The notes: a model not told the origin generated them from the sequence alone. A DNA stretch of 64,000 nucleotides from ZLKRG08 sp964654815 (GCA_964654815.1 CAZZLH010000002.1:5254-69253); one strand, 5' to 3'. Shown: positions 51,451 through 62,444, counted from the stretch's first letter. A program made the numbers and translations.

Positions 51451-52486
51451 CGTAACTTCGCGGCAATCTACTTCCCATTCGCGTAGTTATCTCATAGGTA
51501 ATGGTCTGACATGCTCTGGCCCAGTCATATGCATCGAATTTTTCGCCAATGACGGTCACCCAATCGCCAGATTTGGCGCTGGTGTTAGCACCTAAATCAA
51601 CCGCAAATTGGTCCATGGAGACTCGGCCGATCATCGGTGCTGCCGCTGCATTAAAAGTAACCCCTGCGCCTCTGGCATTTCTCGGTATGCCATCTGCGTA
51701 GCCCATTCCCACAATTCCTATAAAGGTGCGCTCTTTGGTGACTTCGGTGGCGCCATATCCGATTGGATGGCCAGCTGGCATCTCTTTTACCAATACCAAA
51801 CGAGCCCGCACGCTCATGACCGGCTTTAATTTGCTCTCTCTTCCCAGAGGCGAAAGTCCATACATTGCAATACCAACACGTACTAAATCGAATTTGGCCT
51901 GACTATTTGTGAGTACTGCAGCGGTATTCGATAGGTGGCGGATCGGGTTGATGCCTATTTGATTTAAATCTTTGACAAATCTCGCAAAATTTTGGAGCTG
52001 CAAATCATTCTGTGCCTCATCAGGTTCATCTGCTCTTGCAAAGTGTGAAAAAATCCCAATCACTTTACTTAAATCTCGCTTTAATAATTCAGGCCACTCA
52101 GTTAAGAAACCACCTCGACCCATTCCACTCTCAACTTCCAGATGAATTCTGGCCCCAGGAATCGCATTGATTTCATCAAAGGCTGCAAGAGATGAGACGC
52201 CTAAATCAATCTTCTCGCTAACCGCTCGCTGATAATCCAATCCAGGAGGCAAGAGCCAAGCAATAGTAGGTGCCTTGATTCCGGCCTCGCGCAAAGTAAA
52301 GGCCTCTTCTAATTGAGCCACCGCAAGCCAATCTGCACCAGCCTCAATGGCTGCTTTAGCGCAAGGAATCAAACCATGGCCATATGCATCGGCCTTTACT
52401 ACCGCCATTACTGGCACTCCTGCCTCTGATTTCACATATTGCAGATTCGATCTCAAAGCCGCCAGATCAATATTGACTTCAATCAT
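51434..52486 (-). CDS. alr: Alanine racemase
   Basis: A 350-residue fold-type III PLP enzyme making D-alanine for peptidoglycan. The PLP lysine is in [10 protein letters not shown] and the catalytic tyrosine in [22 protein letters not shown] near the C-terminus is conserved. It overlaps acpS by 4 bases; the epimerase gene nnrD often found between these two in actinobacteria is absent. Confidence 0.96.
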   Translation of the reverse strand: MIEVNIDLAALRSNLQYVKSEAGVPVMAVVKADAYGHGLIPCAKAAIEAGADWLAVAQLEEAFTLREAGIKAPTIAWLLPPGLDYQRAVSEKIDLGVSSLAAFDEINAIPGARIHLEVESGMGRGGFLTEWPELLKRDLSKVIGIFSHFARADEPDEAQNDLQLQNFARFVKDLNQIGINPIRHLSNTAAVLTNSQAKFDLVRVGIAMYGLSPLGRESKLKPVMSVRARLVLVKEMPAGHPIGYGATEVTKERTFIGIVGMGYADGIPRNARGAGVTFNAAAAPMIGRVSMDQFAVDLGANTSAKSGDWVTVIGEKFDAYDWARACQTITYEITTRMGSRLPRSYGADEN

Positions 52487-52836
52487 CTCTCAATCACCAC
52501 CATCGCTGATGCAATACCTGCATCATGAGAGAGCGATAGATGGACCTCTGCGCCATCTATCAAATCAGCTAATCGATTGCGAAATAGAAAAACGGGGCGG
52601 CCATTTTCAAGATTAACAACTTCGCAATCATGCCAATTTAAACCAGCTCTTTCCCCTGCTGGTACTTGAAGCGCTTTGACCAAAGCCTCTTTGGCTGCAA
52701 AACGAGCGGCGAGCGAGGCGATGCCTTTTAGCCTCTCTGCCTCGGTAAATAGTCGATCTTTCAGCCCGGCGGTACGTGCAAGCGATTCTTCAAAGCGCGC
52801 AATTTCGACTACGTCTATGCCTATTCCCTCAATCAC
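52483..52836 (-). CDS. acpS: Holo-[acyl-carrier-protein] synthase
   Basis: A 117-residue phosphopantetheinyl transferase: [18 protein letters not shown] with the metal aspartate, and [12 protein letters not shown] with the catalytic Lys/Glu. It activates acyl carrier protein. Short C-terminal [17 protein letters not shown] is intact. Confidence 0.96.
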   Translation of the reverse strand: MIEGIGIDVVEIARFEESLARTAGLKDRLFTEAERLKGIASLAARFAAKEALVKALQVPAGERAGLNWHDCEVVNLENGRPVFLFRNRLADLIDGAEVHLSLSHDAGIASAMVVIER

Positions 52837-52859
52837 TTAGCGCCCCGCTAACTTAACTC

Positions 52860-53516
52860 TCACCGCAGCTGTTTGGCGGATGGCACAAACCTATCTACCG
52901 CGATAACCATAACTAAAAGTGCGCCACCAATAAATAAGCCACCCAGCAAATCACTAATCCAATGGGTATTCCTAAATGCTGAAACCACACAGACGCCTAA
53001 AGTAAATGCTCCTGCGGCAAATCCCATTGCTAGAGGATGCCAAGCATCTTGATGCGAATATCGATAGAGAATGTAAGCAAGCACACCCCAGGTGAGGATG
53101 GCATTGGATGCATGTCCACTTGGGTACGAGAGGCCACCGGCATATACCAAATCCACATTTAATTTTGGTTTGGTTCGGCCAATAAACAATTTTGCTAAGC
53201 CCACTACAAGGTTTAGCGCCAACACCGCCAATACGGCGAGATTTAAAGGGCGCCAAGATTTAAATCTTCGTGCAATGAAGAAAGCTGTAATAAATAAGAT
53301 CGTGGCAGTCACACCACGCAAACCCAGATTATCGATACGTAACAAAATTAACTTCTGTAAATTCGTAGTCTTAGGCCTCTCGGCATTTGCCACTATGGCA
53401 TCCAATTGGATGAGTGGCCCATTGGTTATTACCTGCTGAGTGACCACCAAAAATCCAATCAGCAGCAATCCCGCCCATCTCAAGGCGCGATTCATCTGTG
53501 AACGGCGCGGGTCCAT
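52860..53516 (-). CDS. PAP2-family membrane phosphatase
   Basis: A 218-residue integral membrane protein with five or six helices and the three phosphatase motifs: KLFIGRTKPK, YPSGHASN and SAFRNTHWISDLLGG. Such enzymes dephosphorylate undecaprenyl or other lipid phosphates at the outer face of the membrane; carrier recycling fits the neighbouring wall genes. First base shared with the glmS stop (53516). Confidence 0.9.
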   Translation of the reverse strand: MDPRRSQMNRALRWAGLLLIGFLVVTQQVITNGPLIQLDAIVANAERPKTTNLQKLILLRIDNLGLRGVTATILFITAFFIARRFKSWRPLNLAVLAVLALNLVVGLAKLFIGRTKPKLNVDLVYAGGLSYPSGHASNAILTWGVLAYILYRYSHQDAWHPLAMGFAAGAFTLGVCVVSAFRNTHWISDLLGGLFIGGALLVMVIAVDRFVPSAKQLR

Positions 53517-55348
53517 TATTCGACCGTGACTGATTTAGCTAAGTTACGTGGCTGATCTACATCGTTACCGCGAGCGAGCGCCATTTCATAGGCAAATACT
53601 TGTAGCGGTACCGTTGCCAATACTGGCTGTAGTAGCTGAGCAGAATTTGGAATACGGATTATGTGCGCAGCTCCAGGGATTTCTACCCCTTCGGTTGCAA
53701 TTGCGATCACATTAGCGCCGCGCGCCTTCACCTCTTGGATATTTGAAAGCATCTTCTCATCTAGCCCATGCTCGTGAGTATTTGGCACTATCGCGATGAC
53801 TGGTGTGCCCTCCTCGATCAAAGCGATTGGGCCATGCTTTAACTCTCCACCTGCAAATCCTTCGGCATGAATGTAGGCCAATTCCTTCAACTTCAAAGCG
53901 CCTTCGAGCGCGATTGGGAAACCAACGTGTCTACCTAAGAAGAGCACGGTGTTCTGCTTGGCAAATTTGCGAGTCAATTCGCGAAGTGGTTCGACCGTTT
54001 CTAGAATCTGTTCTAGTTTTGCCGGCAACTCCTGCATCTCTTCAAAAATCGAGGTTACTTCTTTTGAAGTTAAAACTCCTCGAACCTCTCCAAGATAGAG
54101 CGCAATCAGGTAGATGGCAACGATCTGAGTAAGCAGAGCTTTGGTTGAGGCAACTGCAATCTCAGGTCCAGCATGGGTGTAAATGACGGCATCTGACTCG
54201 CGAGGAATGGTAGAACTATTGGTGTTGCAGACTGCCAATACCTTGGCGCCATTTTCTTTAGCATGGCGCTGCGCCATCAAAGTATCCATGGTCTCGCCAG
54301 ATTGTGAGATGGTGATCACCAATGTCTGTCGATCGACAATTGGATCTCTATACCTAAATTCACTAGCCAGCTCTACCTCTACTGGAATATTGGCCCATTT
54401 CTCAATGGCATATTTCGCGACTAATCCCGCGTGATATGCAGTGCCACATGCCAATACCAAAATCTTCTTTAGAGACTTCAGCTCTTCCTTGCTTAAATTC
54501 AATTCATCGATCGCAATATGACCATCTACCAATCTTCCAAGGAGAGTATCAGCTACCGCTTTTGGTTGCTCGAAAATCTCTTTGAGCATGAAATGTTGGT
54601 ATCCACCCTTTTGCGCTGCCGCGGCATCCCAAGTTATCTGGTACTCCCTAGGCTCAATTTCTTTCCCGGCTAAATCCGTAATTGATATGGAATTCGGGGT
54701 AATTGTTATGACCTCATCTTGGCCCAACTCGATTGCGCGCTTGGTGTATTCAATGAACGCAGCCACATCAGAGGCTAGGAAGTTCTCCCCTTGGCCAATT
54801 CCTGCCACAAGGGGCGAATTACGGCGCACACCAACAATCACCTCTGGTTGATCGGCGTGGATTGCAAGTAAGGTAAATGAGCCACGCAGTCGCTTGACCG
54901 CCTCGCGCATTGCGATAGTTAGGTCTCCATTATTTGCCTTACGTAAGTCACTCAATAAATGCGCAACTGATTCGGTATCAGTCTCAGACTCGAATACATG
55001 GCCGTGTTGCTGTAGCTCGGCCTTCAATTCTGAGTAATTCTCAATGATGCCATTATGTATAACCGCTAATTTGCCCTCATTATCTAGATGCGGATGGGCG
55101 TTTTGATCAGTGGGGCCACCGTGAGTAGCCCAGCGCGTGTGCCCGATTCCTGAGTGAACCTCAGGAACCTTGCTAAGTGCGCTCTCTAAATTGGCTAATT
55201 TGCCAGCTTTCTTCTCTACGAAAAGTTTTGGTGAAGTTCCGAGAGCGATTCCAGCTGAGTCGTAACCGCGATACTCCAATCGGCGCAGACCTTCGATTAA
55301 GGGTGTGGCTGCAGATTGTGGCCCGGTATAACCCACAATTCCACACAC
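53516..55348 (-). CDS. glmS: Glutamine--fructose-6-phosphate aminotransferase (isomerising)
   Basis: A 610-residue enzyme making glucosamine 6-phosphate. N-terminal nucleophile Cys2 in MCGIVGYTG, then the glutaminase domain (HTRWATHG, HNGIIENY), and two SIS domains with ITISQSGETMDT and the C-terminal DVDQPRNLAKSVTVE. Followed and preceded by cell-wall genes; 4 bases after glmM, the next step of the pathway. Confidence 0.98.
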   Translation of the reverse strand: MCGIVGYTGPQSAATPLIEGLRRLEYRGYDSAGIALGTSPKLFVEKKAGKLANLESALSKVPEVHSGIGHTRWATHGGPTDQNAHPHLDNEGKLAVIHNGIIENYSELKAELQQHGHVFESETDTESVAHLLSDLRKANNGDLTIAMREAVKRLRGSFTLLAIHADQPEVIVGVRRNSPLVAGIGQGENFLASDVAAFIEYTKRAIELGQDEVITITPNSISITDLAGKEIEPREYQITWDAAAAQKGGYQHFMLKEIFEQPKAVADTLLGRLVDGHIAIDELNLSKEELKSLKKILVLACGTAYHAGLVAKYAIEKWANIPVEVELASEFRYRDPIVDRQTLVITISQSGETMDTLMAQRHAKENGAKVLAVCNTNSSTIPRESDAVIYTHAGPEIAVASTKALLTQIVAIYLIALYLGEVRGVLTSKEVTSIFEEMQELPAKLEQILETVEPLRELTRKFAKQNTVLFLGRHVGFPIALEGALKLKELAYIHAEGFAGGELKHGPIALIEEGTPVIAIVPNTHEHGLDEKMLSNIQEVKARGANVIAIATEGVEIPGAAHIIRIPNSAQLLQPVLATVPLQVFAYEMALARGNDVDQPRNLAKSVTVE

Positions 55349-55352
55349 GTTA

Positions 55353-56696
55353 TTACCCCAGTTCTTTTTTAACTACTTCAGCAAGCTGCGTTGCAACGCT
55401 AGAGGCAAGGGTATCAGTGCTGGCTTCAACCATCACTCGAACCAAGGCCTCGGTTCCGGATGCGCGCAATAAAACACGCCCCGAACCATTTAATTCTGCT
55501 TCAAACTTTTCTACTGCACTCTTGATGGCAGATGAATTAGCCAATTGCTCTTTTGCCACATCCTTGACGTTAATTAAAACTTGTGGGAATTTCTGCATAA
55601 TTCCAGCTGCTTCTGCCAGAGTTTTTTTACTTCGCTTGAGCTCTTGCAGAAGCGATAATGCGGTAAGAATTCCATCACCCGTATTGGCGAATTTACGATT
55701 GATTACATGGCCGGATTGTTCGCCACCTAAAATCAAATCATCGCCAAGTAACTTCTCAAGTACGTAGCGATCACCAACGCTGGTGACCTCAACTTTTATG
55801 CCAGCTTGCTCCATCGCCTTGAAAAAGCCCAAATTGCTCATCACGGTTGCGACCACAGTTGACTTGGTTAGCTCGCCACGTTGATTCATGCCACTAGCCA
55901 AAATTGCCATGATTTGATCGCCATCTACCTCATTGCCGTCTGCATCTACCGCCAAACAACGATCAGCGTCCCCATCATGAGCGATACCAAGATCTGCACC
56001 TTGCTTCTTCACCTCTGCTTTTAAGTAAGCAAGATGAGTTGAGCCAACGCCATCATTGATATTCCAACCATCAGGTTTATTTGCTACCGCAAATACCTCT
56101 GCACCTGCTCGTTTTAGCGCCTCTGGCGCGACAAAACTTGCCGCGCCATTTGCACAATCAACAACTACCTTCAATCCATCAAGTCGCTGGGTGACTGTGC
56201 CGTTTAGATAAGTCAGATAACGCTCCGCACCTTGACGGTCTTCTATTACGCGACCAACATCTTTTCCGGTGGGGCGATTCCATGGTTCGGAGATTCTGGC
56301 TTGTATCTGATCTTCAATTGCATCATCTAATTTGCCGCCACCTCTGGCAAATAACTTAATGCCATTATCTGGCATTGGATTATGTGAGGCAGAGATCATG
56401 ACACCGAGATCTGCTTGGCTCTGCGCTACCAGATAAGCGATTGCAGGGGTTGGGAGTACACCAACTCTGTAAACATCGACACCAGCGCTAGTTAATCCGG
56501 CAATCACCGCAGCCTCGAGAAATTCTCCAGATGCCCGAGAATCAGTACCGACGATCGCTTTGGGGCGAGTTGATGAGCTCTGTGATTCCACCAAGATATG
56601 CGCCGCCGCAACGGCAACATCAAGTGCCAGTTCTGCGGTTAAATCGCGGTTAGCGAGGCCTCGGATTCCATCCGTTCCGAATAAACGCTCGCCCAT
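55353..56696 (-). CDS. glmM: Phosphoglucosamine mutase
   Basis: A 447-residue mutase converting glucosamine 6-phosphate to the 1-phosphate. RLFGTDGIRG at the start, phosphoserine Ser104 in SASHNPMPDNGIK, metal site DGDADR and RASGTEALVRVM near the end. The ATG at 56696 starts MGERLFGTDG as in the family; longer in-frame starts lie inside rpsI. 22 bases after the rpsI stop. Confidence 0.96.
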   Translation of the reverse strand: MGERLFGTDGIRGLANRDLTAELALDVAVAAAHILVESQSSSTRPKAIVGTDSRASGEFLEAAVIAGLTSAGVDVYRVGVLPTPAIAYLVAQSQADLGVMISASHNPMPDNGIKLFARGGGKLDDAIEDQIQARISEPWNRPTGKDVGRVIEDRQGAERYLTYLNGTVTQRLDGLKVVVDCANGAASFVAPEALKRAGAEVFAVANKPDGWNINDGVGSTHLAYLKAEVKKQGADLGIAHDGDADRCLAVDADGNEVDGDQIMAILASGMNQRGELTKSTVVATVMSNLGFFKAMEQAGIKVEVTSVGDRYVLEKLLGDDLILGGEQSGHVINRKFANTGDGILTALSLLQELKRSKKTLAEAAGIMQKFPQVLINVKDVAKEQLANSSAIKSAVEKFEAELNGSGRVLLRASGTEALVRVMVEASTDTLASSVATQLAEVVKKELG

Positions 56697-56718
56697 AAGC
56701 GATAACTTATATGGTCGA

Positions 56719-57198
<480 letters not shown>

Positions 57199-57224
57199 TT
57201 ATCTTCCTTAATTTTTCGCTCGAG

Positions 57225-57680
57225 TTACTTCTTGACAATCTGACTTACTTGATCGAATACATATGGTGTCGGTGCCTGTGCTGAATGTGGGTGTTCTGCG
57301 CCGGCATACACCTTCAACTTGGTGGCTTGTGCGCGACCAACAGAGTTCTTTGGCAACATACCCTTAATAGCCTTCTCGACTGCGCGGGTTGGGTGCTTAT
57401 CCATCAAATCACCGTAAACAGTTGAGGTTAATCCGCCTGGGAAACCAGAGTGGCGAATCGCTAACTTCTGTGAAGATTTGTTACCGGTCAATACGACCTT
57501 GTCAGCATTGATCACAATTACAAAGTCGCCCATATCCATATGTGGCGCGAAAGTCGGCTTATGCTTTCCGCGAAGTAGCGCAGCAGCATGACTGGCCAGA
57601 CGTCCAAGTACGACATCTTCGGCATCGATGATGTGCCACTTACGGACTGCATCACCTGGCTTTGGGCTGTATGTGCGCAC
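57225..57680 (-). CDS. rplM: 50S ribosomal protein L13
   Basis: A 151-residue L13: [39 protein letters not shown] and HSGFPGG. GTG start after AAAGGAGT. Headed by its own promoter and a leader with an inverted repeat. Confidence 0.98.
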   Translation of the reverse strand: MRTYSPKPGDAVRKWHIIDAEDVVLGRLASHAAALLRGKHKPTFAPHMDMGDFVIVINADKVVLTGNKSSQKLAIRHSGFPGGLTSTVYGDLMDKHPTRAVEKAIKGMLPKNSVGRAQATKLKVYAGAEHPHSAQAPTPYVFDQVSQIVKK

Positions 57681-57715
57681 GCTTCTTGACTCCTTTTAAT
57701 CTGCTCATTGATTGG

Positions 57716-57731
57716 GCAACCTAGAGGTTGC
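57716..57731. promoter_or_regulatory. Inverted repeat in the rplM leader
   Basis: GCAACC, TAGA, GGTTGC: a 6-bp stem with a 4-base loop between the rplM promoter and its start. Could be an operator for ribosomal-protein feedback; this is inference from position only. Confidence 0.45.
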
Positions 57732-57742
57732 GCAGAGGGGGA

Positions 57743-57772
57743 ACTTTACCTTTTGAGCGTGGATGGGGTCAA
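57743..57772 (-). promoter_or_regulatory. Promoter of rplM-rpsI
   Basis: On the minus strand TTGACC (57772-57767) and TAAAGT (57748-57743) are 18 bases apart, close to the housekeeping consensus. It gives a leader of about 55 bases. Confidence 0.65.
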
Positions 57773-57803
57773 AACGAGCCTATTTCGCCCCTTTTTACGT
57801 ATT

Positions 57804-59405
57804 TCAATGATCGAAAACGGGTTCATTTGACTCATATACCTGGCCATTTGCCCCAAAAATCAAGAATCTGGTGAATCCCCGGCAGAACCACCGATCATGT
57901 GTCACTGTCATAACTGTGCCATCGTATCTATCCAAGGCATGCTCCAAACTCTCTGCACTTGCAAGGTCCAAGTTATCCGTTGGTTCGTCCAGCAATAGCA
58001 AGGTATCGCCAGCTAACTCAAGTAGTAATACTTGAAAACGAGCCTGCTGACCGCCGGATAGTTGAGAGAATTTCTGATTTGAAGCTTGATCAATCTCATA
58101 TTTTCCTAGAACTGATTTTGCCGCACCTAACTGCAATGAATATTCATCCCAGAGAATCTCTAGCAAGGTCTTTCCTTCAAACTCCGGGTGCGCATGAGTT
58201 TGGGCAAAGTAACCGACCTCTACTCGAGCGCCGTATTTGAAATTACCGGAATATTTAACGCTCTGATCACCCGCAATCAATCGAAGAAAGTGCGACTTAC
58301 CAGTACCATTTTTGCCAAGCACCGCGACTCTATCCCCATAAAATATTTCAAAATTAAAGTTCTCGGTTAATCCCTGTAACGAGAAATCTTCGAGGGTTAG
58401 GACACGAATTCCGGTACGCCCACCTTTCAAACCTACCTTCACATTCTGCTCAATCGGGGGCGACGGTGGTGGCCCAATCTCTTCAAACTTTCTTAATCGT
58501 GTCTGCATAGCACGATATTTGGAGGCCATATCAGGTGAAGACTTAGCCTGATTACGTAAGGTGAGTACCAATTCTTTCAATCGAGTATGTTCCTGCTCCC
58601 AGCGAAGCAGCAGCTCTGCAAATCGTTCATTACGTGCACGTCTTGCCTCATGCCAGGTGGAGAATTTGCCACCATGTACCCAAGCGGTATTGCCATTATG
58701 ACCTTGCTCCAGCGCAACAATCTTGGTCGCGACCTCTTCGAGCAACTCACGATCGTGGCTCACAAAGAGGACCGTCTTCTTGGTCTCTTTGATCACCTTC
58801 TCTAACCAGCGTTTCGATGGCACATCCAAATAATTATCTGGCTCATCAAGCAGTAAGACCTCTTCGGGTCCCTCCATTAAGGCGCGAATTACTAGTTTCT
58901 TCTGTTCGCCACCTGAAAGCGTATTTACTAAGCGCTCAGCAACCTTCTCAAATGGCTTGCCCAAAGTTTCAGTGCAACAGGTATCCCATATGACTTCGAA
59001 GTCGTAGCCCCCGGCATCGCCCCACTCGACGATTGCTTCCGCGTATGCCATCTGGTCTTTTTCGGCGCTGGTCTCATACATTCTCGCTTCGCTCTCTTTG
59101 ATACGAGCTGCGGCATCGCGAATTCGTTTTGGTGCAACCGAAAGAAGTAAATCTCGAACCGTAGATTCATCACGGACGCTACCGATGAACTGGCGCATAA
59201 CTCCCAATCCACCCGTGATTGCAACGCTTCCCTCCTCTGGCTCTAAATCACCAGAGATCATCTTTAGTAATGTGGTCTTGCCCGAACCATTTGGGCCAAT
59301 CAGCGCGACCTTATGGCCATCTCCCACTCGAAATGAGACCTCATTTAAAAGCACGCGGCCATCAGATAGTGAGAACTCCACGTTGCTTACATCTATATGG
59401 CCCAA
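57804..59405 (-). CDS. ABC-F family ATPase
   Basis: A 533-residue soluble protein with two ATPase domains and no membrane part: GPNGSGKTTLL with LSGGEQKKLV and LLLDEPDNYLD in the first, GKNGTGKSHFL with LSGGQQARFQVLLLEL and LLLDEPTDNLDL in the second, separated by a charged linker. ABC-F proteins act on the ribosome; housekeeping and antibiotic-protection members exist, and motifs do not say which. Starts immediately after the truA stop. Confidence 0.92.
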   Translation of the reverse strand: MGHIDVSNVEFSLSDGRVLLNEVSFRVGDGHKVALIGPNGSGKTTLLKMISGDLEPEEGSVAITGGLGVMRQFIGSVRDESTVRDLLLSVAPKRIRDAAARIKESEARMYETSAEKDQMAYAEAIVEWGDAGGYDFEVIWDTCCTETLGKPFEKVAERLVNTLSGGEQKKLVIRALMEGPEEVLLLDEPDNYLDVPSKRWLEKVIKETKKTVLFVSHDRELLEEVATKIVALEQGHNGNTAWVHGGKFSTWHEARRARNERFAELLLRWEQEHTRLKELVLTLRNQAKSSPDMASKYRAMQTRLRKFEEIGPPPSPPIEQNVKVGLKGGRTGIRVLTLEDFSLQGLTENFNFEIFYGDRVAVLGKNGTGKSHFLRLIAGDQSVKYSGNFKYGARVEVGYFAQTHAHPEFEGKTLLEILWDEYSLQLGAAKSVLGKYEIDQASNQKFSQLSGGQQARFQVLLLELAGDTLLLLDEPTDNLDLASAESLEHALDRYDGTVMTVTHDRWFCRGFTRFLIFGANGQVYESNEPVFDH

Positions 59406-60269
59406 TTACTCATTCCAATCATTGGTCTGTTCATCCCAATTTCTTAGGTTCATGGTCTTGGTAGCGCGTGCTGCCAACTCTTCATCCTTTGGATAATCCA
59501 CGCCAATGAAGGTCAAACCCCGGGCTGGAAAGACCAATGAATCTGATGGTCGCTCTCGCTTTTCAAGCAACTCTCTCGCCCAACTTACCGGAAAGCGACC
59601 TTCGCCAATGTAGACCATGGTGCCAATCAGCGCCCGCACCATGTTGTAGCAGAAGGCATCGGCGCTGATATGAGAGATGATCACGCCATCTTTGCGTCGT
59701 TCGAAATCAAAGCGCTGTAATTCTCGAATCGTGGTGGAATTCTCACGATACTTTGCAAAGCTAAAGAAATCTTGCTGACCAATTAACGAGCGCGCTGCAT
59801 CGTTCATCTTTGCCACATCCAACTCTCGATACCAGGGCGCAGTATCAAATCGTTGAAGCGGCTCAAGTACTTGATTGCCATCTAGAATCTTGTAAATGTA
59901 ATGGCGACGAAGCGCAGTGAATCTGGCGTGGAAATCTTTTGCTGCGCGCTCGACCGATTTAATTCGGATCTCTTCAGTCAGAATTCGATTTAATCTATAG
60001 GTAAGGCTTTCAAACTCAAACCCTGGATCGGTAATCGGAAGGTCTACATGTGCCACTTGATTTATGGCATGCACACCAGCATCGGTTCGACCAGCCACTA
60101 TCGTCTCTAGCTCTTGGCGATATAGAGTTGAGAGCGCGCTCTCAACTTCACCTTGGATTGTTCGACGATCGCTCTGCTTACCCCAGCCGAAGAAGTTACT
60201 GCCGTCGTAACTTAAGTTGATTCGGGCGCGAAAAAACCCACTCTCAGGTGCGAGAGTGGGTTGATTCAT
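59406..60269 (-). CDS. truA: tRNA pseudouridine synthase A
   Basis: A 287-residue enzyme that makes pseudouridine at tRNA positions 38-40. Catalytic Asp63 in AGRTDAGVHA, NLSYDGSNFFGWG at the start, and FCYNMVRALIGTMVYIGEGR. Follows rplQ by 6 bases, as in most actinobacteria. Confidence 0.96.
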   Translation of the reverse strand: MNQPTLAPESGFFRARINLSYDGSNFFGWGKQSDRRTIQGEVESALSTLYRQELETIVAGRTDAGVHAINQVAHVDLPITDPGFEFESLTYRLNRILTEEIRIKSVERAAKDFHARFTALRRHYIYKILDGNQVLEPLQRFDTAPWYRELDVAKMNDAARSLIGQQDFFSFAKYRENSTTIRELQRFDFERRKDGVIISHISADAFCYNMVRALIGTMVYIGEGRFPVSWARELLEKRERPSDSLVFPARGLTFIGVDYPKDEELAARATKTMNLRNWDEQTNDWNE

Positions 60270-60275
60270 GACGGA

Positions 60276-60626
60276 TTACAGAACCTCAATAACTGCCATA
60301 GGAGCGTTGTCGCCCTTGCGAGGTCCAATCTTGGTAATGCGAGTGTAGCCACCATTGCGATCCTTCAAACGAGGACCAATCTCGGTAAAGAGGGTATGAA
60401 CTACGCTCTTATTTGAAATCTTGGCGAGTACTTCGCGACGTGCCGCGAGATCACCCTTCTTTGCAAAGGTAATTAACTTCTCTGCATACGGACGCAGACG
60501 CTTTGCCTTGGTCTCGGTGGTAGTGATCTTGCCATGCTGAAAGAGTTGTTCGGCAAGCGTTGCAAGGAGTAGACGCTCATGAGCGGGGCCACTTCCGAGA
60601 CGCGGGCCTTTGGATGGTGTTGGCAT
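60276..60626 (-). CDS. rplQ: 50S ribosomal protein L17
   Basis: A 116-residue L17: [25 protein letters not shown] split across the start, [19 protein letters not shown], and [20 protein letters not shown]. Downstream of rpoA in the alpha-operon order. Confidence 0.98.
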   Translation of the reverse strand: MPTPSKGPRLGSGPAHERLLLATLAEQLFQHGKITTTETKAKRLRPYAEKLITFAKKGDLAARREVLAKISNKSVVHTLFTEIGPRLKDRNGGYTRITKIGPRKGDNAPMAVIEVL

Positions 60627-60650
60627 GTTCTTCTTCCTTCTCTCTTTCTA

Positions 60651-61649
60651 TTACTCAGCTAACTCATTCTCATGAGCGTTGTAATTTGCATGCTGAGTTG
60701 GATCAAATCCGACTGGGCTATCCTTCAAAGAAAGACCCATTGAGACTAGCTTGGCCTTAACTTCATCGATTGACTTGCTTCCGAAATTACGGATATCAAG
60801 TAGGTCCGCCTCTGAGCGATTTACCAATTCGCCAACTGTATGGATGCCTTCACGCTTTAAGCAGTTATAGGAGCGAACGGTTAGATCTAGGTCTTCGATT
60901 GGCAGGGCCAAATCAGCGGCGAGCGCTGCATCCATAACAGATGGACCCATATCGATACCTTCTGCATCTAGATTTAATTCACGAGCCAGACCAAATAGCT
61001 CTACCAAGGTATGTCCAGCAGATGCAACTGCATCGCGTGGCTTCATGGATGGCTTGGTCTCAACATCGACAACAAGACGATCAAAGTCGGTGCGCTGCTC
61101 AACACGAGTAGCTTCGACTTTATAGGTGACCTTTAGCACTGGTGAATAGATGGAATCGACTGGAATGCGTCCGATCTCCGCACCTACTGCTTTGTTCTGG
61201 ACTGCAGTCACATAACCGCGGCCGCGCTCAATGGTCAATTCGATCTCCAGGTTGGCCTTGCCATTCAAAGTCGCAATATGTAGATCAGGATTATGAACCT
61301 GAACTCCCGCAGGAACTGCGACATCGGCGCCAGTTACGGTTCCGGCGCCAGACTTGCGAATATAGGCAGTTGCTGGCTCATCATTATCTGAAGAGAGCAC
61401 TAAATTCTTGATATTTAGCACTACCTCAGTTAAATCTTCCTTTACGCCTTCAAGGGTGGTGAACTCATGAAGCGCACCAGCAACGCGAATGCTTGTTACT
61501 GCTGCACCTGGGATGGATGACAACAGAGTACGGCGCATCGAATTGCCAAGTGTGTAACCAAAGCCTGGCTCAAGCGGTTCAATGATGAAACGTGAGCGGT
61601 GCTCTGATAGAACTTCTTCAGTAAGTGTTGGGCGTTGTGCAATAAGCAC
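60651..61649 (-). CDS. rpoA: RNA polymerase alpha subunit
   Basis: A 332-residue alpha subunit: N-terminal domain with [20 protein letters not shown], acidic linker, and C-terminal domain with [19 protein letters not shown] and the DNA-binding helix region. GTG start after AGAGGAGAG. The leader holds a hairpin and the spacer from rpsD holds a tandem array. Confidence 0.98.
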   Translation of the reverse strand: MLIAQRPTLTEEVLSEHRSRFIIEPLEPGFGYTLGNSMRRTLLSSIPGAAVTSIRVAGALHEFTTLEGVKEDLTEVVLNIKNLVLSSDNDEPATAYIRKSGAGTVTGADVAVPAGVQVHNPDLHIATLNGKANLEIELTIERGRGYVTAVQNKAVGAEIGRIPVDSIYSPVLKVTYKVEATRVEQRTDFDRLVVDVETKPSMKPRDAVASAGHTLVELFGLARELNLDAEGIDMGPSVMDAALAADLALPIEDLDLTVRSYNCLKREGIHTVGELVNRSEADLLDIRNFGSKSIDEVKAKLVSMGLSLKDSPVGFDPTQHANYNAHENELAE

Positions 61650-61670
61650 GTTCTCTCCTCTTTCCTTTGG

Positions 61671-61692
61671 GGGGATCCGCTATTTGATCCCC
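61671..61692. promoter_or_regulatory. Hairpin in the rpoA leader
   Basis: GGGGATC (61671-61677) pairs perfectly with GATCCCC (61686-61692) around an 8-base loop, 21 bases before the rpoA start. No T tract follows on the coding strand, so it is not a standard terminator. Confidence 0.5.
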
Positions 61693-61760
61693 GTTCTGGG
61701 TACTACTTAACTTCCTCTTTTTACTGCTATTAACTTCTAATTGCTGCTTTTTGCCGATAA

Positions 61761-61793
61761 ATACCGCTAATTACCGCTAATTACCGCTAATTA
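61761..61793. repeat. 10-base tandem array ending in the rpsD stop codon
   Basis: ataccgctaa followed by two copies of ttaccgctaa and then tta, which is the rpsD stop (61791-61793 on the minus strand). The array therefore begins at the stop codon and runs downstream into the 141-base rpsD-rpoA spacer. Confidence 0.85.
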
Positions 61794-62417
61794 CTTGGAG
61801 TAAAGTTCAACGATCAACTGCTCTTGAACTTGGGTATCGATCACAGCGCGGTTTGGTAGACCATGAACGATGATGCGCATCTGAGATGGGACAACCTCGA
61901 TCCATGATGGAACTGACTTCTCGCCAAATTCCGCACTAGCCACGATAAATGGTGTTAGGTCCTGGGACTTAGGTAGCACATCGATCACATCGAATTGCGA
62001 AACCCGATAAGAAGGAATGTTTACCTTCTTGCCATTTACTAGGAAGTGGCCATGGCGAACTAATTGGCGCGCCATATCTCGGCTCTTGGCAAAACCTGCG
62101 CGATAAACCACGTTATCCAAACGAGTCTCAAGTAAGACCAAAAGATTCTCACCGGTCTTGCCGGCACGACGGTTTGCCTCTTCGTAATATGAACGGAACT
62201 GCTTCTCTAGTACTCCATAAATACGTGCAGTCTTTTGCTTCTCACGCATCTGTAATAGGTACTCAGATTCCTTGCCGCGACCGCGACCATGCTGTCCTGG
62301 TGGGTAGGGACGAGATTCGATTGGGCACTTCGGTCCATCGCACTTGGAACCCTTAAGGAAGAGCTTCACCTTTTCGCGACGGCAACGCTTGCAATCTGCA
62401 CCGGTATAACGAGCCAT
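61791..62417 (-). CDS. rpsD: 30S ribosomal protein S4 (zinc-binding form)
   Basis: A 208-residue S4 with cysteines 9, 12, 26 and 31, the zinc-binding (C+) form, followed by an S4 RNA-binding domain ([38 protein letters not shown]). Primary binder of 16S rRNA and, in some bacteria, an autoregulator of its operon. Confidence 0.98.
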   Translation of the reverse strand: MARYTGADCKRCRREKVKLFLKGSKCDGPKCPIESRPYPPGQHGRGRGKESEYLLQMREKQKTARIYGVLEKQFRSYYEEANRRAGKTGENLLVLLETRLDNVVYRAGFAKSRDMARQLVRHGHFLVNGKKVNIPSYRVSQFDVIDVLPKSQDLTPFIVASAEFGEKSVPSWIEVVPSQMRIIVHGLPNRAVIDTQVQEQLIVELYSK

Positions 62418-62444
62418 TTAAATATCTCTCTTTCTCAAACTCAA

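Noticed and set aside
55177..55767. 196-codon plus-strand frame across the glmS/glmM junction
   Set aside because: Runs antisense through two certain genes and resembles no family.
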